Source: Bubalus kerabau
Taxonomy: Eukaryota; Chordata; Mammalia; Artiodactyla; Bovidae
Direction: 5' to 3'
NCBI RefSeq assembly: GCF_029407905.1
Contig: NC_073629.1
Span: 54,076,301-54,140,300, forward strand
Length of the DNA stretch: 64,000 nucleotides
Shown here: positions 22,481-34,139 of the stretch, one piece after another
Layout: each line of letters begins with the position of its first letter
Numbering within the stretch: position 1 is the first letter of the stretch
The notes under the pieces: generated by a model
The model's input: only the letters and a program-made list of their open reading frames with translations
Databases searched by the model: none
What the model was told of the DNA's origin: nothing
Program-made: the position numbers and the translations under genes

Positions 22481-23165
22481 AACTAGCTACATTTTTCCCT
22501 CACAAGTCAAGCAACAGGAAGTTTTTTTTCAATGAGCTCAATTATTTTAACAGCACTACTGCTATTGTCACTGAAGTAAGAAAAAAATCTGCACACAGTC
22601 TTTGACTTTCTTCCTCTCCCTAGGCCCCAGCATCACATGAACTGCAAGCTTGTTCATACCTACTGCTTCTTCATTGTTAGCCTGGGTGAGGCTTCACTGA
22701 GCCCTTTACTTTCCATCTGGAATGTCCCACTAACCCTCCATCCACAGTCTTCACCTCCTACCAGCTTTTCTTTACTCCAGTACACCTTAAAACTGCAGAA
22801 GGATTTATCTTTCTGAAGTTCAGCTTTGCTCATGCCACCCTACTCTTTCCCTCTGGCCTGAGAATAAACTGCCAACACTTCACTCTGCATCGAGGCCTTC
22901 CAGGATCTGCCACCATCCGATTCCACTACCGTGGGCAAGTCCCGCACTGCAGCCACGTGGAGGCTAATGCTGGTCCCCAGACAGTCCAAGATTTCCTCTG
23001 TGCCTCACTCTGGATGATACCTCTTCCTTCAGTGGTTTTCTTCCACCACTTCCATTTCCCCAGTTCTTCATCCAAGTCATTTGCATCTTTCAAGTTCTAG
23101 TTCAAATGCCACTTCTTCCACACAGGCTTCTCTTAATTTCTTCAACTAGAACAAAAGCTTTGTCT
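22481..23165 (+). repeat. L2 LINE remnant
   Basis: Sense L2 text: 'gcctgagaataaactgccaa', 'gaggccttccaggatctgcc', 'agttctagttcaaatgccac'. The best matching part is 22790-23165. Confidence 0.65.
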
Positions 23166-23199
23166 GAAGTCCAGTCACATTCTATCTATTCCTTTCTTC

Positions 23200-23500
23200 T
23201 GTTCAAGTGAACAAATATTTATTGAGCTCTTACACTGTAAGGGAATATACCGGCCCTAGGAACACTGAGAGAAACACAAACAGGCATGCTCACCATCTTT
23301 GTGTATCTTACAGTCTAATATTTACACTTTCCAACTTATATTCTCTTCCTGTGTATATATTTCCCTTCTAGCCTGAAAAATTCATAAATGAGTATCAATG
23401 CTTCGATCTCCCAGACACTTTTTAAGCCTCTCTCACACATAGCACAAAGCAGAGTGTATCACATGTGCTTATTATTCAGTAAGTATTTGAATAAACCAAT
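23200..23500. repeat. L2 3' fragments in both orientations
   Basis: 23205-23330 is antisense ('aacaaatatttattgagctc'); 23340-23500 resembles the sense 3' end ('cagtaagtatttgaataaac'). Confidence 0.5.
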
Positions 23501-23587
23501 AAATATATTAAGGGTACCTAGACAGCTGAATGTTAGGGTCATTATTCACTTCCAAAACTTAAGGAACTGAGTAACTCTAAGCTCATT

Positions 23588-25042
23588 TCAGCTCAGTCGC
23601 TTTCTCATGTCTGACTCTTTTCCATCCCATGGACTGCAGCACGCCAGGCTTCCCTGTCCATCACCAACTCCTGGAGCTTGCTCAAACTCATGTCCATCAA
23701 GTCGATGATGCCATCCAACCATCTCATCCTCTGTCATCCCCTTCTCCTCCTGCCTTCAATCTTTCCCAGCGTCAGGATCTTTCCAATGAGTCAGTTCTTC
23801 GCATCAGGTGGCCAAAGTATTGGAATTTCAGCTCCAGCATCAGTCCTTCCAGTGAACATTCACAATTGATTTGCTTTGGGATTGACTGGTTTGATCTCCT
23901 TGCAGTCCAAGTGACTCTCAAGAGTCTTCTCTGATACCACAGTTCAAAACCATCAGTTCTTCAGTGCTCATCTTTCTTTATAGTCCAACTCTAACATCCA
24001 TACATGACTACTGGAAAAACCATAGCTTTGACTAGATGGACCTTTGTTGGCTGAGTAATGTCTCTGCTTTTTAACATGCTGTCTAGGTTGGTCATAGCTT
24101 TTCTTCTAAGGAGTAAGCATCTTTTAATTTCATGGCTGCAGTCACCACTTGCAGTGATTTTGGAGCCAAAAAATAATAGTCTCTGACTGTTTCCATTGTT
24201 TCCCCATCTATTTGACATGAAGTGATGAGACCGGATGCCATGATCTTAGTTTTCTGAATGTTGAGTTTTAAGCCAACTTTTTCACTCTCCTCTTTCACTT
24301 TCATCAAGAGGCTCTTTAGTTCTTCTTTGCTTTCTGCAATAAGGGTGGTGTCATCTGCGTATCTGAGGTTACTGATATTTCTCCTGGCAATCTTGATTTC
24401 AGCTTGTGCATTATCCAGCCCACCATTTCTCATGATGTACTCTGCATATAAGTTAAATAAGCAGGGTGACAATATACAGCCTTGACATACTCCTTTCCCT
24501 ATTTGGAACCAGTCTGTTGTTCCATGTGAAGTTCTAACTGTTGCTTCCTGACCTGCATACAGATTTCTCAGGAGGCTGCTAAGGTGGTCTGGTATTCCTA
24601 TCTCTTGAAGAATTTTCCACAGTCTGTTGTGATTCACACAGTCAGAGGCTTTGGCATAGTCAATAAAGCAGAAGTAGATATTTTTCAAGAATTCTCTTGC
24701 TTTTTCTATGATCCAACAGATGTTGGCAATTTGATCTCTGGTGTCTCTGCCTTTTCTAAATCCAGCTTGAATATCTGGAGGTTCACAGTACACATACTGT
24801 TGAAGCCTGGATTGGAAATTTTTGAGCATTACTTTGCTAGCGTGTGAGATGAGCACAATTGTGTGGTAGTTTGAACATTCTTTGGCATTTCCCTTTTTTG
24901 GGATTGGAATGAAAATGGACCTTTTCCAGTCCTGTGGCCACTGCTGAGTTATCCACATTTGCTGGCATATTGAGTGCAGCACTTTCACAGCATCCTCTTT
25001 TAGGATTTGAAATCACTCAACTGGAATTGCATCAACTCCACT
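23588..25042 (-). mobile_element. 5'-truncated BovB LINE
   Basis: Antisense copy from the 3' terminus at about 23588 ('cagctcagtcgctttctcat') to truncation at about 25042, inside the RT region near the GGDGIP motif. No internal insertion. Confidence 0.93.
24092..24988 (-). pseudogene. BovB reverse-transcriptase ORF fragment, 298 codons open
   Basis: The longest LINE frame in the window. It carries QQWPQDWKRSIFIPIPKKGN, then FIDYAKASDCVNH (motif A region; the usual AFDCVDH is altered), GVCQGCILSPCLFNL (motif B) and LRYADDTTLIAES (motif C with both catalytic Asp). It lacks the endonuclease and N-terminal RT. Without a promoter or complete domain set it is an old insertion rather than an active gene. 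Confidence 0.88.
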
Positions 25043-25109
25043 AAGTGGGAGAGTGCAAAAAATCTATGAATTCTTGATTTTAAAATTATTCACCTATTAA
25101 AGTGTACTC

Positions 25110-25345
25110 ATAACAAAGTTGAGGGCACAAACTTCAGAATCAGATAGAACTGGTATGAATTACAGCTTTTCTATTTACCACCTGTGTGTACTGCACTATG
25201 ATGGATCTGGGGGAATAACTTAACCACTCTGAGCCTCAGTTTTCCTGAGCCAAGTTTGGATGAGGATTAAATAGCAATAAATGCAAGGCAACTAACACAG
25301 TCCCTGACGTGTCCATGTTTGACCAAGTGAGGCTATTACTATAGC
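25110..25345 (+). repeat. MIR SINE
   Basis: Sense MIR: 'cttaaccactctgagcctca', 'tttggatgaggattaaatag', 'aggctattactatagct'. Confidence 0.75.
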
Positions 25346-25429
25346 TATTTATTTATTGCTATTGCTTTCCTCTGAATCACAGCATATCAAAACCATTCCC
25401 CAGGGCTTGTTGGGTAACTGACTCAACCG

Positions 25430-25840
25430 TTTTTGCCAGTCATCTTCTTTCTTGCCATCTTCCACTCAGCAGAGCTAGAGATGGCCAGTGATCAGTTCTG
25501 GCCAAAGAGACATAAGCAGACATCTGCCAGAGAATTTCCAGAAAGATATTCGCCTTCCCACTAACAGAGATGGATATGTCTGGGAACTGCCTTCCTGCCA
25601 GCCCTTCTTCCTGCCTTAAATGTAGATAACACATTGCTTGGAGCTGCAGAAGAGTCTTGAGTTGATGAGGGAAAAGCCAGAAGAATTGATAGGCTGACTC
25701 AGACAACACTGAGCAGCTGAGCTAACGTCAGTAGTTGTCTGACTCCAGATTCCTCATGTGAGAAAAGTAAACCTTTTTTGTTTAAGCCAATGTAAATCAG
25801 TTTTTAATCTTTGCAATAAAACACAATCACAACTGATTCA
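25430..25840 (+). repeat. Probable MaLR/MLT-type LTR remnant
   Basis: 'tttttgtttaagccaatgta' and the terminal 'caactgattcaac' resemble the 3' end of ERVL-MaLR LTRs. It is a solitary degraded LTR with no associated coding sequence. Assignment is tentative. Confidence 0.4.
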
Positions 25841-25895
25841 ACCTCTTAAAGTACTTTATGATATGTGTAAGAGAACATTATTAAAAGGCAAATTA

Positions 25896-26224
25896 GAGCT
25901 TCCCCGGTGGTCCAATGGTTGAAAGTCTGCCTTGCAATGCAGAGCACACGAGTTCGATACCTGGTCCCGGAAGATCCCACATCCCGTGGAGCAACTAAGC
26001 CCATGTGCCACAACTATTGAGCCTGTGCTTTAGAGACCAGAAACGGTAACTACAGAAGCCCACACACCTTAGAGCCTGTGCAACAAAAGAAGCCACCGCA
26101 ATGAGAAGTCGAGCACTGCAACTACAGAGTAGCTCCCGCTCGCCACAACTAGAGAAAGCACATGCAGCAGTGAAGACCCAGCACAGCCAAAAATGATTAA
26201 ATAAATAAATCTCTTTTTTTTAAA
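25896..26224 (+). mobile_element. CHR-2-type tRNA-derived SINE
   Basis: tRNA-like head 'gcttccccggtggtccaatg', then the CHR-specific body ('gccacaactattgagcctgt', 'gaagccaccgcaatgagaag') and an A/T-rich tail. gcaaatta flanks it at 25888-25895 and 26225-26232. Confidence 0.9.
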
Positions 26225-26232
26225 GCAAATTA

Positions 26233-27014
26233 ATAATAGCTCTGTTCTTTAAAGACCCTCCAAAGGACAAAAGTTGAATACTTTTATCAAAACTTTGTAT
26301 AGGAGTGTTCTACCTTAAAGTCTAAGACAGATTAAAATTAAACTAAGAGTCATCCTGAAATCAACTAATCCTGAGGGGAAAAGCTAGGACTCAGGACTAA
26401 AATCTGAATTGTCAGGGAAGGTTTCAGTGTGACTATCACCTAGATATGGCTCCTGCTCTAGCCTATTGTTCTATGTCTGAATAGAGGACTGTGAGCGAAA
26501 CTGAAGGATCTGTGTGAACCTTTGGGTTTCCATTCAGCAAATACTCAACCCCCTTCCCCTTCCCACTGCAGGTGTATTTCCCTGCCCTTTGACTTCGGTC
26601 TTACCTATGTGCCTGTTTTTTCAATTATATTTTTGAGAATGTGACAAAAGCAGAAGCTTGAAATATAGTAGCATGATTGGGTTTCCCCTTTTGCACATCT
26701 GCTTCTCATCATGAATGGACTCAGGTGGCCACTGATCCAAAGAGAAGGAGAGATACTAGGAACAGACCAGATCAAATCATCAGCTTGAAGTCAAACCTTG
26801 TCCAGCCCAGCCAATATTATATCAAACCCAGGAAAATTGCAGATGTGAGAAAAACAAAATGGAAAACAAAACAAAATATGTGTATTTCTGTACAACATTG
26901 AGTTTAGGGTATATTACTCAACATTATCATAAAAGTAACCATAAAAAACTATGTCCCAACAACTCTATAAGATACAGATGTTCAAGTTTCCTGGCTTTGG
27001 ATCGCTTTAATAAA
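26233..27014. other. About 780 bp without recognised features
   Basis: No repeat recognised and no supported exon. Confidence 0.4.
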
Positions 27015-27075
27015 GCGGTTTTCAACCAGGAGTGATTTTGCCCCCAGGTAGATATTTGGCACATCTAGAGACTTG

Positions 27076-27140
27076 GACAGAGAAGCCTGGCGGGCTGCAG
27101 TTCATGGGATTACTAAGAGTCAGACATTACAGAGCCACCA
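27076..27140 (+). mobile_element. Bov-tA 3' fragment
   Basis: Starts in the middle of the element ('acagagaagcctggcgggct') and ends 'cattacagagccaccaagca'; 5'-truncated. Confidence 0.8.
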
Positions 27141-27149
27141 AGCACAGCA

Positions 27150-27372
27150 CAGAGACATCATTTACCATCTGATGGCTCAGATGGTAAAGAATCCATCTGC
27201 AATTCAGGAAACCTGGGTTCAATCCCTGGGTCAGGAAGATCCCCTGGAGAAGAAAATGGCAACCCACTCCAATATTCTTGGCTAGAGAATCCCATGTAGA
27301 GAGGAGCCTGGCCGACTATAGTCCATGGAGTTGCAAAGAGTCGGACATGACTGAAGCGACTTAGCAAGCAGC
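27150..27372 (+). mobile_element. Bov-tA SINE
   Basis: Full sense copy from 'gatggctcagatggtaaaga' to 'ctgaagcgacttagcaagca'. 'agagacat' occurs on both sides, a probable target duplication within MER20. Confidence 0.9.
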
Positions 27373-27619
27373 CAGAGACATTTGAGCTTGTAGTAAATTG
27401 GGATGGGTAGCATCCAGTGGGTGGATCCCAGGGACACTGCTAAGCATCCCACAATGCAAAGGACAGGCTCCACAGCAAGGAATTATCCTGCCCAGACTGT
27501 CAGTAGTTTTGAACTTAAGAAACCTTGTCCTAAAAAAGCAAAATGCTAATAAGGATGACATATCCTTTCCCATTTTGCCACACACCTCTACTCAGCCAAA
27601 AGAACACCTGGGGGTGTAT

Positions 27620-28420
27620 ATGTGTGTGGCAACATTGACTGATTAACTAGTTACATGAATAAATACTTAGTGAATGCCTGTCACCATTCCAGATGCCAAG
27701 GAACCAGGGTTGAATTAAAAGAAGCAATTTTTATTTTCATGGACTTTACATTCTCCTGAAGCAGACAGGTGATAAACAAGTAAAACAATTTTAGATCTCG
27801 TGCTGTCATGCATGCATGCTCAACTGTGTCTGACTCTTTTGCAACCCCATTAACTGTAGCCAGCCAGGCTTCACTGTCCGTGGGATTTCCCAGTTAAGAA
27901 TACTGGAGTAGGTTGCCATTTCCTTCTCCAGAGGATCTTCCTGATGATTCAGGGGTCAAACCTGCATCTCCTGTGTCTCCTGATTAGAAGGCAGATTCTT
28001 GACCACTGAGCCACCTGGGAAGCCGTGGTTTTAGATCTAATGAGTAGTAAAAGGGTAATGGGATAAAGGATGATTACATGGGAAGACCTCTCTGAGTTTA
28101 ACGTCATGATGAGGAAAGAGACCCAGTCATGCCATGGTTTGGGCAAAGAGCATTCTGGGCAGAGAAAACACTAAACACAATGGCCATGAGACAGAAGCAA
28201 ATGTGCTATCAGTGGAGCAGAAAGAAGGCCAGTGTACCTGTGGCATACTGGGTAAGGTAGAAGATGAGGTCAGAAAGACCTCTGCAGATTACACACTGCT
28301 GGCAGGATACCAAATGCAGATTCAAATGAAGCTCTGAGATGCCACGCCGTGGAGAGCTTGGTGTCTGGCAGTGACCACAAGCAGTGTGCACAAATATGCA
28401 TGAACACATGGGTAGAATGT
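27620..28420 (-). repeat. L2 LINE remnant, split by a Bov-tA
   Basis: Antisense L2: 'aataaatacttagtgaatgc', 'ggactttacattctcctgaa', 'gaagacctctctgagtttaa', 'agcattctgggcagagaaaa', 'agaaggccagtgtacctgtg'. Confidence 0.75.
27799..28028 (-). mobile_element. Bov-tA SINE inserted in L2
   Basis: Antisense Bov-tA bounded by the 10-bp duplication ttttagatct at 27789-27798 and 28029-28038. Confidence 0.93.
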
Positions 28421-28949
28421 TTCCCTGGTATATGTGGAAAGCTGGAGTGGGGGTGATGACTTTACACTGAACTAAAGAGAATAAGTTAATAAGCAGGTAA
28501 GGGTGAGAGCAGGAGAATTTGAATTATTTTTGTTACCGTATCCCACAGCCAGCCAATTGATCCTAATGAAACTTAGGGAGGCATCTGAAACTAGAGAAAG
28601 AAAACTGTCCTGCACTTTCTTCTCTCACACATCTTGTGCTTCCTTGGATTGTGCCTCTACATTCCTGGCAGGCCCTGTGTTCTGAAGACCAGAGCACTGC
28701 CTCCTGACTACTTCCCAAAGATAACCTCGCGGCTTTTGGCTCCAGATTTCCTCCTCTGGTGTTCTGGAGCGTGGGAAAAGCTAAAATAAATCATTTAGGA
28801 TCTCTGAAGCAGAAGGGAAACCCTGAAAGTCTAGAGGCCAAGTTTATAACGTGCCATGTATCCAGAGGTGGTTTCTAGGCACACACAATTTTTATTTTTT
28901 TATGGAAACCAATGCTGTCAGATAGACCTAAGTGAGCAGATCTCTCCTG
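28421..28949. other. About 530 bp without recognised features
   Basis: No repeat recognised; no supported exon. Confidence 0.4.
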
Positions 28950-29087
28950 AATTGTAATTGCCCCACTTCAGGCTCGGTAAGACTTCCAAGGACAAGGATT
29001 ATGTCCATTTATTTTTAACTGTATCCTCAGCTCCTAGTACTAGTGTCTGATATCGAATAAGCACTCAGTGTATGTGAGGTGAACAAA
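28950..29087 (+). repeat. L2 LINE 3' end
   Basis: 'gacaaggattatgtccattt', 'tcctcagctcctagtactag', 'ataagcactcagtgtatgtg' match the sense L2 3' end. Confidence 0.65.
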
Positions 29088-29099
29088 TAATGCTTCATG

Positions 29100-29437
29100 G
29101 GCTTCCCTAGTGGTGCAGCGGATAGGAATCTGCCTGCTGGTACAGGGGACATGGGTTTGATCCCTGGTCCAGAAGATTCCACATGCCGAGAAGCGAACAA
29201 GCCTGTGTGCCACAACTACTGCGCCCACGGTTTAAAGCCCCCAAGCTGCAACTACCGAGTCTGTGGGCTGCAACTAAAGCCACATGCCTGGAGCCTGTGC
29301 TCCACAACAAGAGAAGCCACAGCAACGAGAAGGTCATGCACCACAATGAAGAGCAGCCCCTGCTCCCTGCAACTGGAGAAAGCCCATGCAAAGCAAACAA
29401 GATTCAGTGCAGCCAAGAATTCATAAAATTATTTTTT
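29100..29437 (+). mobile_element. CHR-2-type tRNA-derived SINE
   Basis: Head 'gcttccctagtggtgcagcg' and CHR body ending in an A/T-rich tail, flanked by the 12-bp duplication taatgcttcatg at 29088-29099 and 29438-29449. Confidence 0.93.
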
Positions 29438-29579
29438 TAATGCTTCATGAAAATAGTCTCCAACTTATAAAAGTTAGATAACACAAAACACAATAAAATA
29501 GCTGGACACATCTATTCTCAAAAAGGTCTGTATATTTACAGATATATACTTCCAAGAGAAAAATAACTGTAACATTCAG

Positions 29580-29800
29580 TCATACGACCAGTTCATTTTT
29601 TTGAGCACCTACCATGTACAATGCATTGTACTAGAAGCTCATTTTTTTCCGAGACAGGAAAAAAAAAACAGTAAGTCATAGATGCTTCTGGGATGCAGAG
29701 GCCTACAACACAGAGTGGAGAAAGAAATACCTACAGTATGGTTTATTAGTGAGTAGAGAGGGAAAGGTCAAAAAAGCCCACACATGCTCCTTAGAACTGA
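29580..29800 (-). repeat. L2 LINE remnant
   Basis: Antisense L2 ('tttgagcacctaccatgtac'). Weak beyond 29700. Confidence 0.5.
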
Positions 29801-29893
29801 ATCTAAGGCTGCCTTTTTTTTTAAATCCTAATATATTTAAGCAAAATATTTACAGTTCAAATTCCATACCCAGCTGTTTTTAATATATCTAGA

Positions 29894-30122
29894 TCAGTGG
29901 TTCTTAACTAGGGAAGATTTTGCCTCCAAAATGACATTTGCCAATGTCTAGAAACATCTTCAATTGTCATGACTGGCAGTATCCTACTGGAATATATGAA
30001 ACAGAGGCCAAGCATGTTGCTAAATATTTTAGAATGCATAGGACATTATGTTGTGGACAGCCTTCCACAACAAAGAATTATTTTGTCCAAAATGTCAACA
30101 GAGCCAAGATTAAGAATCCATG
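29894..30122 (+). mobile_element. MER20 (hAT-Charlie) DNA transposon
   Basis: Nearly complete: 'cagtggttcttaactaggga', 'gacatttgccaatgtctaga', 'tagaatgcataggacattat', 'caaagaattattttgtccaa', ending 'gattaagaatccatg'. Confidence 0.88.
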
Positions 30123-30151
30123 ATCTCGAATGAGAGAAAAATTAGGAAGTA

Positions 30152-31602
30152 TCACAGAGATGATGGAATTCCAGCTGAGCTATTTCAAATCCTAAAAGAT
30201 GATGCTGTGAAAGTGCTGCACTCAATATGCCAGCACATTTGGATAACTCAGCAGTGGCCACAGGACTGGAAAAGGTGTTTTCATTCCAATCCCCCCAAAA
30301 AAGGCAATGCCAAAGAATGCTCAAACTACCACAGTTGCACACATTTCACACACTAGCAAAGTAATGCTCAAAATTCTCCAAGCTAGGCTTCAACAGTACA
30401 TGAACTGAGAACTCTCAGATGTTCAAGACGGACTTAGAAAAGGCAGAGAAACCAGAGATCAAATTGCCAACATCTGTTGGATCATAGAAAAAGCAAGAGA
30501 ATTCCAGAAAAAAACATCTACTTCTGCTTCATTGACTATGCCAAAGCCTTTGACTGTGTGGATCACAACAAACTGTGGTAAATTCTGAAAGAGATGGGAA
30601 TACCAGATAACCTTACCTGCCTCCTGATAAACCTGTATGCAGGTCAAGAAGCAACAGTTAGAACTTAACATGGGACAACGGACTGGTTCCAAATTGGGAA
30701 AGGAGACGTCAAGGCTGTTTATTGTCACCCTTCTTATTTAACTTACATGCAGAGTACATCATGCGAAATGCCAGGCTGGATAAAGCACAAGCTGGAATTA
30801 AGATTGCCAGGAGAAATATCAATAACCTCAGATATGTAGATAATACCACCCTTATCACAGAAAGCAAAGAGGAACTAAAAAGTCTCTTGATGAAAGAGCA
30901 GAGTGAAAAAACTGGCATAAAACGCAACATTCAGAAAACTAAGATCATGGCATCTGGTCCTATCACTCCATGGTAAATAGATAGGGAAACAATGGAGACA
31001 GTGACAGACTTTATTTTCTTGGGCTCTAAAATCACTGCAGATGGTGAGTGCAGTCATGAAATTAAAAGATGCTTGCTCCTTGGAAGAAAAGCTATGACAA
31101 ACCTATACAGTATATTAAAAAGCAAAGACATTACTTTGCCAACCTAGGCCCATGTACTCAAAGCTATGGTTTTTCCAGTAGTCATGTAGGGATGCGCGAG
31201 TTGGACCATAAAGCAGGGTGAGAGCTGAAGAACTGACGCTTCTGAACTGTGGTGTTGGAGAAGACTCTTGAGAGTCCCTTGGACTGCAAGGACACTTGCA
31301 AATCTTTCAATCCTAAAGGAAATCAGTCCAGAATATTCACTGGAAGGACTGATGCTGAAGCTAAAGCTCCAATACTTTGGCCACTTGATGCAAAGAACTG
31401 ACTCACTGGAAGACCCTGATGCTGGGGAAGATTGAAGGCAGGAGAAGACGACAGAGGATTAGATGGTTGGATGGCATCACCAACTCAATGGACATGAGTT
31501 TGAGCAAGGTCTGGGAGATGGTGAAGGACAGGGAAGTTTGGCATGCTGCAGTCCACAGGTGGCAAAGAGTCGGACATGACTGAGGGACTGAACAACAACA
31601 AC
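30152..31602 (+). mobile_element. 5'-truncated BovB LINE
   Basis: Sense copy from 'gatgatggaattccagctga' to the 3' terminus ('ggacatgactgaggga') and an (AAC)n-rich tail. The RT region is broken; motif C reads YVDNTT instead of YADDTT, so it is inactive. Confidence 0.93.
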
Positions 31603-31605
31603 AAA

Positions 31606-32929
31606 AACAATGGAAATAAAAATACAAGTAAATCATTTAATCAGTTTCTCTAATATAATTAATGTGATAATAGGATCATTTAATAGCCAACTCAAATGTA
31701 AGTCAATAAAACACAAGTAATGAAACAATCTATTTTTTTGTGATAACTATGAATAAAGTCTCAAGATATGTACAGATTAAACATTTAATCAGCCATGTTC
31801 CTAGCACTGCATATCAAACACAAGGTCTTAGGAAAACACTGCTTGATTAGAATTCCAAAGTGAAGAATGTCACACAAACAGAAATTGTGGGTTCTTTTAT
31901 AGCTTTCAGCTTATAGGATGTAAAAGGCTTAGCACATTCCTTTTGAGTTTAAAATTACATTACATAGTCGTATGTTCAGCATCCTTTAGCTGGATACGTT
32001 TGTTCCCTGTAGGAAGTTTATAACTTGTAAAAGGAGTTTTATGCAGAATACAAATTGGGAGTATTACATGACTACCTCTTGAGGACACTGAGTTGTGCAA
32101 ACAACATCGTTTTATCTGACGTAGTGGCTCTAGATTGGTCTGTCTGTTCACCCCAGGGCTGTCTGGAATTATAGATCAGGGACATCACTGTCATACCCCA
32201 GCTGCTGCAGAAAGCTACTGAAAGAAAAGGAGATTTATGAGTATTTTGGTTATACTGAACCAAGGATACAGGAGCTATACAACAGGGAGCCTGGTGGCTT
32301 TAAATTGTAGGCATTATGCAAAAAGAAAATGCAGAGTTGGGTGTCAAGGGAGCCCTCCAGGAGCAATAGGACATCTTTGTAAAATCTCTAAAGAATAAAT
32401 TTAACAGTTATTAAAGAATACCACCCTGTTGTTCCAGGCACTGAACTTTATATCCCATGAAGAGATACAAGGGATTTGCAGGCAAACATCTGTCATTTAA
32501 CAGTGAGATTGACCTCGGCTCTGACAAGCAATTCAAACCCCAGTTGAGGAGAGTTGTTTAACTCTTTGTGGTGGCTGAGTTTGGAGCTCCAATATTAGCA
32601 GGTTAATAATATCCTTGACAGCAGAGGACCTCTGATACTGAAGGAAAAAAATTATTAGGAACAACTATGATTGGTTCTGTTATACGAGCCATTTATCATT
32701 TCTCTTTATATCAAACTATCAGGTCATAATTAATTTTGCCCAAAGGCCTATGCAAACATTATGGAGAAACGAGTCGATGTGATATAATCTCCAAAACACA
32801 TGATGAAAGATCAGGACTTGGTTAAAATAAATGTGAAAAAAAAAACACCCAAATTTTTGTATTAATTTTACATAAAGATTTACCAAGCCAATACTTCCTT
32901 TTCTCTCTTTTTTTAAATGAGCAATTTTT
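31606..32929. other. About 1.3 kb without recognised features
   Basis: The longest stretch left of ZNF326 in which I recognise no repeat. No frame above 80 codons has exon-like flanks. Confidence 0.4.
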
Positions 32930-33064
32930 TTATTATTTATTTTTTTAATCTTTTGGTCATACCACAGGGCATGTGGGAACTTAGTTCCCTAACCACGGAT
33001 CAAACCCAGGTCCCCTGCATTAGTAGTGCGAAGTCTTAACCACTGGACTGCCAGGGAAGTCCCT
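32930..33064 (-). mobile_element. CHR-1-type tRNA-derived SINE
   Basis: Antisense: T-rich tail, 'gcatgtgggaacttagttcc', 'cttaaccactggactgccag', 'ggaagtccc'. Similar T/C-rich sequence on both sides may be the target duplication. Confidence 0.85.
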
Positions 33065-33149
33065 TCTTTTTCTCTTTTATCTCTAAGTAAAAATAAATAA
33101 ATAAACTCTGACATTTAGGTAACAGTAAGAAAAGTAAAATGTAAATGCT

Positions 33150-33270
33150 GAAAGCCAGCTAAGCACCCCAGACAGTACTAGGTGTTAACTTATGCTCATT
33201 TAATCTTTGCTTCAGTCATACAAGGAAAATAGTGTCTTTATTTTATACATGAGAAAACTGAAGCTTTTCT
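33150..33270 (-). repeat. MIR SINE remnant
   Basis: Antisense 'cttatgctcatttaatcttt' and 'tatacatgagaaaactgaag'. Confidence 0.6.
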
Positions 33271-33459
33271 TAATTTAAATGTTTTTCTCAAAATAGGCAA
33301 AACTAGAACACGGTACTGCTGCCACAGGGGTGGGGAACAGAGGAGAAGAAAGATGTTTCATTGCAAGGCTGAGAAGCGGTGTTACACTGTGCTGCCACAA
33401 GAAATTATATTTTTTGTCAGACACATGAATATTAAACTCATCACTTGAAAGAGAAAACA
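33271..33459. other. No recognised feature
   Basis: Short single-copy-looking sequence. Confidence 0.35.
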
Positions 33460-33640
33460 CTGTAAGTTGATTATAAGCTCCCCATAGCTCCATGCCCATG
33501 TATCCAACAGCTTACTTGGTATCACCATTTCAATATCCCACAGGGAATACCAACCTATCATGCCCCCAAATTCATTTATCATCCACCTCACCTAAACTTG
33601 TTCTTTTTGCATCTCCTACCTTAAGGAACAGTATTAACAT
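33460..33640 (+). repeat. L2 LINE remnant
   Basis: 'gtatccaacagcttacttgg' and 'catcacctcacc'-like text resemble sense L2 ORF2. Positions 33641-33807 are unassigned. Confidence 0.4.
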
Positions 33641-33807
33641 GGTTATATCCTTGTTTAGAAAACAAACAAACAAAAAGCAAATAGAGTTAAAAACAAAAAC
33701 TTACTGCTTTCCCAATGGAACTTCCCACTTTACATTTAACACTATTCTTTCAGACTTTTTTCTGTGTAAACACATTTATGCATTTCTATACAAATATAGT
33801 GGCCACC

Positions 33808-34010
33808 AGTCACTTTCCTGGTGGCTCAGTGGTAAAAAATCCACTAGCCAATGCAGGAGACGTGGGTTCAATTGTTGGATCGAGAAGATCCCCTGGAGAA
33901 GGAAATGGCAAACCACTCCAGTATTCTTGCCTGGAAAATCCCATGGACAGAGGAGCCTGGCAGGTTACAGTTCATGGGGTTGCAAAGAGTCAGACATGAC
34001 TTAACAACTA
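33808..34010 (+). mobile_element. Bov-tA SINE
   Basis: Sense head 'ctttcctggtggctcagtgg' to 'cagacatgacttaacaacta'. 'atacaaatata' near 33787 and 34022 may be the target duplication, leaving about 13 extra bases 5' of the head. Confidence 0.9.
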
Positions 34011-34048
34011 AACACCAACAACATACAAATATATAGTTTGGAATTTAC

Positions 34049-34081
<33 letters not shown>

Positions 34082-34094
34082 TATACACACACAT
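34049..34094 (+). repeat. (AT)11 with adjoining AC-rich microsatellite
   Basis: Uninterrupted AT repeat at 34049-34070 followed by alternating ATAC/AC sequence. Confidence 0.9.
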
Positions 34095-34139
34095 GCAGTT
34101 TTTCCAAATAAAATTCTAATATATCATTGTTAATTATCT

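Larger units (their letters stand above)
27015..27530 (+). mobile_element. MER20 (hAT-Charlie) DNA transposon, split by two SINEs
   Basis: Left part: 'ggttttcaaccaggagtgat', 'tttgcccccaggtagatatt'. Right part: 'gacactgctaagcatcccac', 'aatgcaaaggacaggctcc', 'gaattatcctgcccagactg'. Two Bov-tA pieces interrupt at 27076-27140 and 27150-27372. Confidence 0.85.

Noticed and set aside
24092..24988. Reading the 298-codon RT frame as a domesticated host gene
   Set aside because: It ends at a normal BovB 3' terminus, is 5'-truncated and has no sign of its own start region or conserved extra domain.
25430..25840. Endogenous retrovirus provirus
   Set aside because: Only a tentative solitary LTR is visible; no gag, pol or env sequence adjoins it.
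33492..34004. 170-codon plus-strand frame
   Set aside because: Its second half is a Bov-tA SINE and its first half an L2-like remnant; translation of repeats only.
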